Assembly: GCA_038380435.1 (NCBI GenBank)
Contig: JAWZYU010000028.1
Location: 43,769,095 to 43,833,094, forward strand
DNA: 64,000 nt
Direction: 5' to 3'
From: Ryuthela nishihirai
Taxonomy: Eukaryota; Arthropoda; Arachnida; Araneae; Heptathelidae
The notes under the pieces were generated by a model. That model did no database searches. It had not been told where the DNA came from and saw only the letters and a list, made by a program, of their open reading frames with translations. Positions 32,541 to 41,344 of this stretch are shown here, piece by piece. How positions within the stretch are numbered: the first letter of the stretch is position 1; every line of letters starts with the position of its first letter. A program made the position numbers and the translations under genes.

Positions 32541-33045
32541 CATCCCAAAATAAAAGATCAGTCATAGACGATGATTTTTGCCGAAAGCACAGAAAGAAAT
32601 CGAGATTTAAATAATAAATTCTTAAAGATTCAGGGAGCAATACTATTGGCTCTATAATTAGAACTTTTCTAATTGCATATATACTGATGCATTGCAATGT
32701 CCTCTCTGCCATTGTTCTGGAACCACTCAGCCAGAATGAATGATTTAATGAGACTCATTTGAGAGAGCTTTTCAATTCAAAGAACGTCGTAATTTTTCCT
32801 GATGACGTTAATGGTGGAGAAAAGGTAGACGACACTACGAGACATCTATATATAGCACGATGCTCTTCTTTCCTTTTCGATGTTGGAAGTGAGTTTCAGC
32901 TTTTAAGTACGATATTCCGTTAGAAGCAATTTGAAAATTTGGTGCTTCGGCTAATAAAGGTCGTAATTAAAAAAGATGTTTTTAAGACTGGGGAGAGAAA
33001 CATGACGATGTCTTTTCACTCTGAAATACATTGCCATAACAAACT
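32541..33045. other. Unassigned sequence
   Basis: No gene or repeat terminus was identified. Confidence 0.4.
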
Positions 33046-33049
33046 ATTA

Positions 33050-33608
33050 GGGTTGGGTTGTTTTACCTCTGAGCAACACTTCTTTGCACACCATGGGCTA
33101 AATGGCCAGGTCACATGGACCCCGAAGGCTCAGAGAAGGTTGAGGGAGGGGACCCACTGGAACAGCTGTGGGAGACAGATGGTAGCCTCCCGTCAAGGCC
33201 ACTCAGTGTGTTCTTTAACGTTGGATTGTTTTACCTCTGAGCGGCACTTTTTTCACACAATGGGCTAAATGGCCAGGTCACAAGGACACGACCCCGAAGG
33301 CTCAGAGAAGGTTGGGGGAGGGGACCCACTGGAACAGCTGTTGGGAGACAGATGGCGGCCTCCCATCAAGGCCATCCAGCGTGTTCTTTAACGTGCACAG
33401 GGTATGGCTCTCCCCCACACGGTGCCACGGCTTAACGTCCCATCCTACGGACGGCGGCATTTCCAAGCCCATCGGGGTCTCCTACTGACCGTGGGCAGGG
33501 CGGGGAGTTTTGCGGAGATAAATCTCAACGCTGACCCAGCTGGTACTCGAACCTGGGAATTGCAGATTACGAGCCTGGCGTGCTATTGACTGAGCCCCCC
33601 CCCCCGCC
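33050..33608 (-). mobile_element. SINE-1 partial dimer
   Basis: The minus-strand copy starts with a 3' half (33050-33220) ending GTGTTCTTTAACG. It is followed at once by a second 3' end (TTGGATTGTTTTACCTCTGAG, 33221), which continues through its own TTCTTTAACG (33384-33393) and on to the complete head ending near 33608. The junction is exactly at the internal GTTAAAG site. Confidence 0.9.
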
Positions 33609-33612
33609 CCAA

Positions 33613-33800
33613 CTATTAGGGAATTCCCATGTTATGTCAAATAGGAATCTAATTTCGAAGCTCTATAGCTTCTAAAATACGTATTTAGAGGAAAAATGTG
33701 ACTGAAGATAAAGACCATAATCTAATCTGTTTAAATCTACATTTTCAACAATATTCGTTCAATATTTAAAGAGTTATAGAAGTTGGAATATTTCACAATT
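33613..33800 (+). repeat. Family-B foldback, left arm
   Basis: CATGTTATGTCAAATAGGAA, TTCGAAGCTCTATAGCTTC, AATGTGACTGAAGATAAAG and AACAATATTCGTTCAATATT form one arm of a diverged inverted repeat. The partner lies at 34540-34710. SINE-1 copies were inserted between the arms. Confidence 0.75.
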
Positions 33801-33956
33801 GTAACTCCTCGTAAGAAAAATATGCTCAGAAATTAATTAACACTTAAATGATGAGTATAGCTTCACAATACTGAATAAAAGGAATATATATATTATAAGT
33901 TTGCGTAATGATTATTTCAATATTAAATAATTGTGAATGATTTCTATAAAACAAGA

Positions 33957-34515
33957 AGTTGTCGCTAACAGGCCAGGCTCGCAATCTGCAGTTCCCAAGT
34001 TCGAGTCCCACTTGGACCAGTGTTGAGATTTATTTCTGCAAAACTCCGACCTCGGTCTGTAGGGGACATCGATGGGCTTGGAAACGTGGCTGTCCGTCAG
34101 TGGGACGTAAACCGTGGTCCCGTGTGCGATAGAACCATACAGATTCACTTTAAAGAGGGGCGGGGGTGGCTCAGTCGGTAGCGCGCCAGGCTCGTAATCT
34201 GTAGTTCCCAGGTTCGAGTCCCAGCTGGGTCAGCGTTGAGATTTATCTCCGCAAAACTCCCCGCCCTGCCCACGGTCAGTAGGGGACACCGATGAGCCCA
34301 TGGTGTGAAAAAAAGTGCCGCTCAGAGGTAAAACAACCCACCCCAACCCACGTTAAAGATCACGCTGGATGGTCTTGACGGGAGGTTATCATCTGTCTCC
34401 TAACAGTTGTCCAGTTGGTCCCTTCCCCCTAACCTTCTCGAGGTCCTCGTGACTTGGCCATTTAGACCATTGTGTGCAAGAAAAGTGCCGCTCAGAGGTA
34501 AAGCAATCCTACCCT
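33957..34515 (+). mobile_element. SINE-1, diverged outer copy split by another SINE-1
   Basis: The outer copy runs from its head (GCCAGGCTCGCAATCTGC) to CACTTTAAAGA at 34146-34156, and resumes at CACGTTAAAGA (34349-34359) through GATCACGCTGGATGG to CGCTCAGAGGTAAAGC. The two flanking words are the target duplication, with one mismatch, of the inner copy. Confidence 0.9.
34157..34348 (+). mobile_element. SINE-1 inner copy with large internal deletion
   Basis: An intact head (GGGGCGGGGGTGGCTCAGTC) runs to GGGGACACCGATG, then jumps to AGCCCATGGTGTG, so about 200 bp of the body are missing. It ends AAAACAACCCACCCCAACC. It lies within the outer SINE at the CACGTTAAAGA site. Confidence 0.92.
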
Positions 34516-34539
34516 ATAAATCAAGAAAATTTATTGTTA

Positions 34540-34710
34540 AACTTCTTGTCTCCATTGTCCATACCAGAATTCTCAAAATTCCTTGGATACGACTACGATC
34601 TTTAATTTATCTTCAGTCACATTTTTCCATTAAATGCATATTTTAGAAGCCAAAGAGCTTCGAAGTTAGATTGCTATTTACATAACATGAAATTTCTCTA
34701 ATTCACTGGT
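34540..34710 (-). repeat. Family-B foldback, right arm
   Basis: Reverse-complement match to 33613-33800: read on the minus strand it contains TTTCATGTTATGTAAATAGC, TTCGAAGCTCTTTGGCTTC and AATGTGACTGAAGATAAAT. Confidence 0.75.
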
Positions 34711-34879
34711 GAAAAGAATTAGGGGATAATGCGATGGCGACATTATTTCGCAGGCGAAACGGAACGCTATTACTGTGGATGTTCATGGTCGGCGTCTAAG
34801 TGAGACGTGTATGCTGCAAAATATAGTCGGGAATATGCAAATTATCGTTAATGACATTTTATACACGTTACTGACATTA

Positions 34880-35158
34880 GATTGGGTTGTTTAACTTCTA
34901 AACAGCACTTTTTTGCACACAATGGGCTAAATGGCCAGGTCACAAGGACCCCGAAGGCTTAGAGAAGGTTGGGAGGAGAGTACCCATTGGACAACTATTA
35001 GTAGACAGATAGCTTCCGGTCAAAGCCATCCAGCATGTTCTTTAACGTGCACAGGGTATGGTTCTCCCGCACATGGGGTAACACGGCTTAACGTTCCATT
35101 CGACAGAAGGCGACCTTTCCAAGCCCATAGCTGTCTCTTACTGACCGAGGGCAAGCGT
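34880..35158 (-). mobile_element. SINE-1, 5'-truncated
   Basis: Runs from ATTGGGTTGTTTAACTTC through GACAGATAGCTTCCGG, GTTCTTTAACGTGCACAGG and CCAAGCCCATAGC to ACTGACCGAGGGCA, then stops before the head, immediately ahead of a tandem array. Confidence 0.85.
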
Positions 35159-35172
35159 GCAGTTGACCGACA

Positions 35173-35622
35173 TTAGGAGCAAACCTGATATAAGTACAGC
35201 ACTCGATCATAGCTCAACATTTGAGTGACGTTAGGAGAAAACTGGGTATAAGCACAAACTCGATCATATCTCAGCATTTGAGTGACGTTAAGAGAAAACT
35301 GGGTATAAGTACCAACTCGATCATATCTCAGCATTTGAGTGACGTTAAGAGAAAACTGGGTATAAGTACCAACTCGATCATATCTCAGCATTTGATTGAC
35401 GTTAAGAGAAAACTGGGTATAAGTACAAACTCGATCATATCTTAGCATTTGAGTGACGTTAAGAGAAAACTGGGTATAAGTACAAACTCGATCATATATC
35501 AGCATTTGAGTGACGTTAAGAGAAAACTGGGTGTAAGTACAAACTCGATCATATCTCAGCATTTGAGTGACGTTAGGAGAAAACTGGGTATAAGTACAAA
35601 CTCGATCATATCTCAGCATGCG
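35173..35622. repeat. 57-bp tandem repeat, about 8 copies
   Basis: The unit GAGTGACGTTAAGAGAAAAC plus TGGGTATAAGTACAAACTCG and ATCATATCTCAGCATTT is 57 bp, that is 19 codons. In-frame translation gives a 148-codon minus-strand frame with repeats of MLRYDRVCTYTQFSLNVTQ, and plus-strand frames with repeats of LSDVKRKLGISTNSIISQH. Both strands being open at once argues for period arithmetic and not for coding. Confidence 0.9.
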
Positions 35623-35659
35623 ACTCTGAATGAGAAAATTAGTTTTTTAACAGTGATTG

Positions 35660-36660
35660 AAAGTTAATGATGACATCTCAGCGTGATTTGCCGAAGTTTA
35701 CAGCGTAGCAGGTAATAGGAAGATTGGAAGCTGGCCAGACACAGCAGGCCGTGTCGCAAAATGTCATGAGAAGATTGTGGCATCGTTTCCGAGAAACAGG
35801 AATAGTTCAAAGAAGGGCAGATGAAGGTCGTCCGCCATCAACGACACCAAGAGATGACCTTTATTTGTCTTTGATGTATCCATCGAAATCGCTCACTGAA
35901 TGCTACGGAACTGCAACGTGCGTTCACTACAGCCATGGGAAGATAGATATCCACGCAAACAACACGCAATCGCCATCACCATGCAGGGGTTAATGCTTGG
36001 CGATCGATGGCAACTATTCCTCTAACTCTACGTCACCGTAGCTCCCGCAGAGAATGTGCTGCAGAACACTGCAATTGCAGCAGTGATCAGTGGAGGTCAG
36101 TTCTCTTCAGTGACGAGTCGCTGTTCAGCTTGCAGGTCCGATAATCGACGAGTTCTCATCTGGTGTGCACAAGGAACACGCGACAGGTCCTCTTTTGTTG
36201 AGGAACGGCGCCATTTTGGCGAAGGTGAAGTTATGGTTTCGGGAGGCATCAGTATTTCGGACGTACAGATCTCTACATCACCAGGAATGGATCTCTGACA
36301 GGAATAAAGTACAGAATTGTTCGTTATGCTGCAGCAATTGGAGATTGGTTCATTTTCGTGGATGATAATGTTCATCCTCATGGTTATCGCCATGCTTGAT
36401 GAGTAGGGCATTGCTCATATGGATTGGCCTGCATGTTCGCCTGACCTTAATATCATCAAACATGCTTGGGACTTACTAGAGAGATTAGTTGCAGCTCATC
36501 AAGCACCTCCCACGACCATTAGGAGCTGAAACATGCCTTCGAGAAGGAGTTTCTAAGGATCCCTCAAAGAATTACTCGATAACCACATTTTATCGATGAA
36601 ACGCAAATGTGCTGCTGTGTTGACAATTAGAGGTAACTGCACACTCTATTAGAGGTCCAT
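35660..36660 (+). mobile_element. Tc1-like transposon, decayed
   Basis: A transposase relic followed by a terminal segment (TTGACAATTAGAGGTAACTG, CACACTCTATTAGAGGTCC). The same terminal segment occurs inverted at 37820-37875. The left terminus is not visible; the 57-bp array abuts the transposase start. Confidence 0.85.
35670..36620 (+). pseudogene. Tc1-like (DD34E) transposase relic
   Basis: It opens MTSQRDLPKF and then meets a TAG, followed by a helix-turn-helix region (RLEAGQTQQAVSQ, RLWHRFRETGIVQRR, GRPPSTT). The catalytic motifs appear in shifted frames: LFSDESLFSL near 36103, FVDDNVHPHGYR near 36352, and SPDLNIIKHAWD near 36430. The third motif normally reads NPIEH; here the catalytic Glu position is Lys. 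Multiple stops and frameshifts are present, so it is inactive. Confidence 0.85.
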
Positions 36661-36797
36661 AATTTATTATTGACCATAACTTTTTCGATTGATTTTTTGT
36701 TCATCTTTGTATCACAAGTTGATGACTTTTATTTAACCCTCCTTGTGTTATGCATTTATATTTTTCTCTGTTTTACATGAGCCACAGTAAGGCCTAA

Positions 36798-36827
36798 TCA
36801 ATGGTTGTGTCACCACACAACCATTGA
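36798..36827. repeat. Perfect 13-bp hairpin
   Basis: TCAATGGTTGTGT and ACACAACCATTGA are perfect complements around CACC. It lies between the Tc1-like 3' end and the 44-bp array. Confidence 0.85.
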
Positions 36828-36828
36828 C

Positions 36829-37425
36829 TTAGATACCACAGATATCTGGCCCTACCACGGATATCTGGCTCCACCACAGATATCTGTGATGGGTCTGCCA
36901 CGTCAATAGCACTAGAGGGCCAGATATCTGTGATGGGTCTGCCACGTCAATAGCACTATAGGGCCAGATATCTGTGGTGGGTCTGCCGCGTCAATAGCAC
37001 TATAGGGCCAGATATCTGTGGTGGGTCTGCCGCGTCAATAGCACTACAGGGCCAGATATCTGTGGTGGGCTGCCACGTCAATACCACTATAGGGCCAGAT
37101 ATCTGTGATGGGCCTGCCACGTCAATATCATTATAGGGCCAGATATCTGTGATGGGCCTGCCACGTCAATAGCACTACAGGGCCAGATATCTGTGGTGGG
37201 TCTGCCACTTCAATAGCACTATAGGGCCAGATATCTGTGGTGGGTCTGCCACGTCAATAGCACTACAGGGCCAGATATCTGTGGTGGGCTGCCACGTCAA
37301 TACCACTATAGGGCCAGATATCTGTGATGGGCCAGCCATGTCAATAGCACTACAGGGCCAGATATCTGTGGTGGGTCTGCCACGTCAATAACACTACAGG
37401 GCCAGATATCTGTGGTGGAGAGAAT
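36829..37425. repeat. 44-bp tandem repeat with inverted first units
   Basis: The unit CCAGATATCTGTGGTGGGTC plus TGCCACGTCAATAGCACTATAGGG is 44 bp (starts at 36920, 36964, 37008); there are about 12 copies, some 43 bp. The first part (36836-36880) holds the core in opposite orientation (CCACAGATATCTGGCCC), so the array starts with a palindrome. Each core includes AGATATCT, itself palindromic. Confidence 0.88.
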
Positions 37426-37819
37426 ACGTTCCAGCCACATGTAGGGTTCTAAAGTGAATAAAATATGCAATTAAATGTTGTTTGTTTACTTTTCCCATAC
37501 TATTCATCTTACTGTTGAGACTGACAATCATCTTTAAAATCCGAAATTATCAACTACACACTTGTTCACGTTCGATATGGCATTATTCCCTAATTCTTTC
37601 GAATCGCGAATTTTTGTAGGTTAATATATAAACGAATAAACATTTCGATTCTAAAGGAGCCTTTGAAACTTAACATTTCTGCTAAGAGCATTGCATGGCA
37701 ATGTAATTCTAATGCAGTAGAGTTGTTTCTTTGTCATTAAGTTTACCAATAAAACAGTACTTAATCCCCCCCCCCCCAAAAAAAAAATGTCGGAAAAGTA
37801 ATGAGCAAAATAAATCAAG
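37426..37819. other. Unassigned sequence
   Basis: No gene found. Homopolymer tracts (C9 then A9) lie near 37768-37787. Confidence 0.4.
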
Positions 37820-38380
37820 GACCTCTAATAGGGTGTGCAGTTAGTTACCTCTAACTGTCAATACAGCAGCACATCAGTGTGGGTTGGGTTGTTTTACCTC
37901 TGAGCGGCACTTTTTTGCACACCATGGGCTAAATGGCCAGGTCACAAGGACCCCGAAGGCTCAGAGAAGGTTGGGGAAGGAGACCCACTGGAACAGCTGT
38001 TGGGAGACAGATGGTAGCCTCCCGTCAAGGCCATCCAGCGTGTTCTTTAAAGTGCACAGGGTATGGCTCTCCCGCCCACGGTGCCACGGCTTAACGTCCC
38101 ATCCGACGGACGGCGGCCTTTCCAAGCCCATCGGTGTCCCCTACTGACCGTGGGCAGGGCGGGGAATTTTGCGGAGATAAATCTCAACGCTGACCCAGCT
38201 GGGACTCGAACCTGGGAACTACAGATTACGAGCCTGGCGCGCTACCGACTGAGCCACCCCCGCCCCACATCAGTGTGGCATCAATAAAATGTGGTTATCG
38301 AGTATTTCTTTGGGGGGATCCTTAGAGACTCTTCCTCGAGGGCATCTTTTAGCTACTGAACGGCCAAGGGAGGTGTTTGA
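37820..38380 (-). mobile_element. Tc1-like 3' end, inverted copy, split by SINE-1
   Basis: Read on the minus strand, 38270-38380 matches the transposase end at 36500-36605 (CATCAAACACCTCCC, CTCTAAGGATCCCCC, ATACTCGATAACCACATTT), and 37820-37875 matches the terminal segment (TTAGAGGTAACTAACTGCAC). It is truncated beyond 38380. With 35660-36660 it forms a tail-to-tail inverted pair. Confidence 0.85.
37883..38265 (-). mobile_element. SINE-1, full length, 13-bp TSD
   Basis: A complete copy inside the inverted Tc1-like end, flanked by the perfect duplication CACATCAGTGTGG (37870-37882 and 38266-38278). It has the intact head complement GACTGAGCCACCCCCGCCC and tail complement GTTGGGTTGTTTTACC. Confidence 0.95.
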
Positions 38381-38561
38381 TGGGTCAGACGAGCATACAA
38401 AGTACTTACTCCCCATTTTTAATGGAAAATATTGAAAAAAAAAAGAAAGAAATCTTTTGAAAGAATATCAGAATATATTTTATTTATATCATTTGCACAA
38501 AATATTTCGATCAATGCTACAAACATATTTCTGTGAAAATGATAGTCAACCATGTTAGAAG

Positions 38562-39475
38562 GGGCAAGTTTGGCTCAATCGGTAGCAGCCCCAGACTTCA
38601 ATTACCATGGTTAGTCCCACCTAGATCATGGTTGAGATTTATCTCCGCTAATCTAGTCAGAACGGAGGAGGGACATCGATAAGCTTGGAAAGGCCGCCGT
38701 ACATCAGATATGACGTGAAGTCGTGTCCCCATGTGCAGGAAAGCCATACCCTATGCACGTTACAGAACATGCTATGATCTGCAAGGGATATTATCATCTG
38801 TCTCCTAACAGCTGTGCACCTCTCTTGTGTTGCGATCTTAAGCAACCACGGCAATTCCCGATTCCGCCTATACGACACTACCAGTTATGAAAAGCCGTGC
38901 TATCTAGAGCCGGAGGCAAGGAATACGCCCTATAGGCGCACCTCAACCCCAGCCTCACATGGCAGCAGTCCTATAGAAGGAAAGCTGACCACCGGAAGAA
39001 ACCTAACTTTAATCTATTCCCCAGTTAGCCATGAACAAGGATATATAGATCCAAGTTCGCTCGGCGTCCGGGGTGGAGACTCTTAGTAAGGCCCAGACTT
39101 TTGAGAGGGCTCTGGCCTACTAGGGGACCAAATCCGTTCTGCCGAGCCCTCGAACTGCTCACCCAGAGCACCTGATAGGTGAGGTCTCAGACACCGTCAC
39201 CGTCCAACCGGTCAACACGGAACCGATCAGCGGCATCCTCGACCTCGGTTGGTCTTGGCTGTGTCCAACCGGGGACCCAATCCGGTCGGCACAGCCTTCG
39301 ACTGGGTTGCTGGACCCTAGGCCCCCCCACCACGACAAGGTGGTCTCCTATTGGGGGGTAACAGCTGTGCAGTGGATATTCTTCTCCTGACCTCCTCTGA
39401 GCCTTTGGGGCCTTTACTATCTGGCTATTTAGCCCATTGTGTGCAAAAAAAGTGCCGCTCAGAGGTAAAACAACC
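38562..39475 (+). mobile_element. SINE-1, diverged, split by a 540-bp insertion
   Basis: The head (TTGGCTCAATCGGTAGC) to CTAACAGCTGTGCA lies at 38562-38818, and the remainder (TAACAGCTGTGCAGTGG to GAGGTAAAACAACC) at 39359-39475. The word TAACAGCTGTGCA is duplicated around the insertion. Confidence 0.88.
38819..39358. mobile_element. 540-bp insertion, unknown class, 13-bp TSD
   Basis: The insertion begins CCTCTCTTGTGTTGCGATC and ends GGTGGTCTCCTATTGGGGGG, flanked by perfect TAACAGCTGTGCA (38806-38818 and 39359-39371). It is GC-rich compared with its surroundings, with no TIRs, no poly(A), no clear tRNA boxes and no domain in the short frames. A small stem CCACC/GGTGG lies near its right end. 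The TSD length suggests retrotransposition, for example a LINE 3' end or an unclassified SINE. Confidence 0.75.
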
Positions 39476-40370
39476 GAAACTGTCCTCACGATTACTGTCT
39501 TTACATCACTGGCATTACTATTATTACCCCTAGCATCCGACAATGTCCAATCTTGGGAGATTCGCCTCTGAAGGGAAGGAGATTAGGAAGCGCAGAACAG
39601 AAGAGATAGGCAGGTTCCCCTTCCGTCTCTTCAAGGAGCAAAGATCGGAAAGTATCAACCAAACCTTATTTAGTTTTCCATCAAAAATGGTATGCATTTT
39701 TGGCGGCGAGACGAGTGTCTTGTCGAAGTTCCTTTAGATTACTGTCTCCTTTTTTTTTTATCCCCGTTTGCTGTTTTTTTTTCTCCTGCTTTTGACCCGA
39801 TGTTGAGCTCAATTGCCGGAAGAAGTTGCATATTTCAATGTCGTTGATGTATCAAAAAAAAGAAGAACGAGAAGATCACGAAAGACAAGAGAAAAAAAAG
39901 AGGGATCGAAACCTTAGCATTGGTGACTGCTTTTGCTGCATGTTTGTACAAGCCGGTGAAACTTTCTCTCCGAATAGTACAACGAGGTAACTTGAAAGAA
40001 GTAAAACAAACAATGCATCACCAACGCAAACAAAGTAGGATTTTTCTTTCGATTTGCCCCCCCCCCCCTTTCTCGCTCCCTTTCTTTCTCTTTTGGCTCG
40101 ACAACTGGAAATCGATGCATTCTCATTTCAAGAAAGCCGAATGCCTTAGGCGAGTTTTTTTCTTCTCCCATCGTATTCTTTGACTGTCCTCACTGTTTCA
40201 GCATGCACGAGTCCCCCCATCCTTCTATAGAACTCGGCGAAAGGAAAACATTATCCTCAGATGCTTTCAAGTAAGCCGATGCGACTCTACCAGCAGTTTA
40301 TAAATGCATAGACGCGACTTCAAGAATCGTAACCTGTGACTCAGAACATGATGTTGGGTATAGCTAGGAG
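39476..40370. other. Unassigned sequence
   Basis: No gene is supported. Short homopolymers (T-run at 39748, C-run at 40059) generate spurious frames. Confidence 0.4.
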
Positions 40371-40371
40371 A

Positions 40372-41175
40372 GTTGGGTTGTTACACTTCTGAGTAACACT
40401 TATTGCACACAATGGACTTAATAGCTAGGGGCCGGGGCTGGCTCAGTCGGTAGTGCGCCAGGCTCGTAATCTGCAGTTCCCAGGTTCGAGTTCCAGCTGG
40501 GTCAGCGTTGAGATTAATCTTCGCAAAATTCCCCACCCTGCCCACATCAGCCACATCCAGTCAGTAGGGGACATCGATGGGCTTGGAAAGGCCGCCGTCC
40601 GTCGGATGGAACGTTAAGTGTGCGGGAGAGCCATACCCTGTGCACGTTAAAGAACACGCTGGATGGCCTTGACGGGAGACTACCATCTGTTTCCCAACAG
40701 CTGTTGCAGTGGTTCCTCTCCCCGAACCTTCTATGAGCCTTCGGGGTCCTTGTCACCTGGCCATTTAGCCCATGGTGTGCAAAAAAGTGCTGCTCAGAGG
40801 TAAAACAACCCAACAACCCAATCCAACTAAATAGCCAGGTCACAAGGACTACAAGGGCACAGAGAAGTTTGGGGAAAGGAAATCCACAGGGTAGCCGTTA
40901 GGCGACAGATGGTAGTCTCCCGTTCAATGTTTCCCTGTTGAGGCCATCCAGCCTGTTCTTTAACGTGCACAGGGTATGACTAACCCGAACACGATGAAAC
41001 GGCTTAACGTCCCATCCGACAGACGGCTGCCTTTCCAAGCCCATCGATGATCATTTTCTGACCGACGACAGAGTGGGGGATTAGAAGAGATACATTTCAA
41101 CGCTGGCAAAGGTGGCGCTCGAATCTGGGACCTGCAGATTAGGAGCCTGACACGCTACTGACTGAGCTTCCGCCT
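40372..41175 (-). mobile_element. SINE-1, old outer copy split by another SINE-1
   Basis: The 3' end (AGTTGGGTTGTTACACTTC to AATAGCTAGG) precedes the inner copy, and the copy resumes at AAATAGCCAGGTCACAAGG and runs to CTGACTGAGCTTCCG. TAATAGCTAGG and AAATAGCCAGG are the diverged flanking duplicates. Confidence 0.85.
40428..40828 (+). mobile_element. SINE-1 inner copy, opposite orientation
   Basis: The head GGGGCTGGCTCAGTCGG runs to the tail AAAACAACCCAACAACCCAA. A deletion removes the CCGTGGTCCC part (CGTTAAG joins GTGTGCGGGAG near 40617). The longer tail carries (CAACC)n repeats. Confidence 0.9.
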
Positions 41176-41344
41176 TTTCCAGCTTCTAACCGGAAAACAA
41201 CTTTCACAATAATTTTCGATGTGAAATGCCTTTATATCAGATAAGTAAAAAAATTCCTTTGTCAGTTTCAAAGGCACTTTCCGTAGAAACTCGTGTCTGT
41301 TATGTACACTACCTATTTACAACGAACCCTTTAAACCAGGCCCT

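Noticed and set aside
38063..38287. Recurrent 60-90-codon frames such as MALPHTGPRLNVPSDGRRPF at many loci
   Set aside because: They are antisense read-through of SINE-1 bodies; the same peptide appears wherever a minus-strand SINE-1 lies and breaks wherever the SINE has indels.
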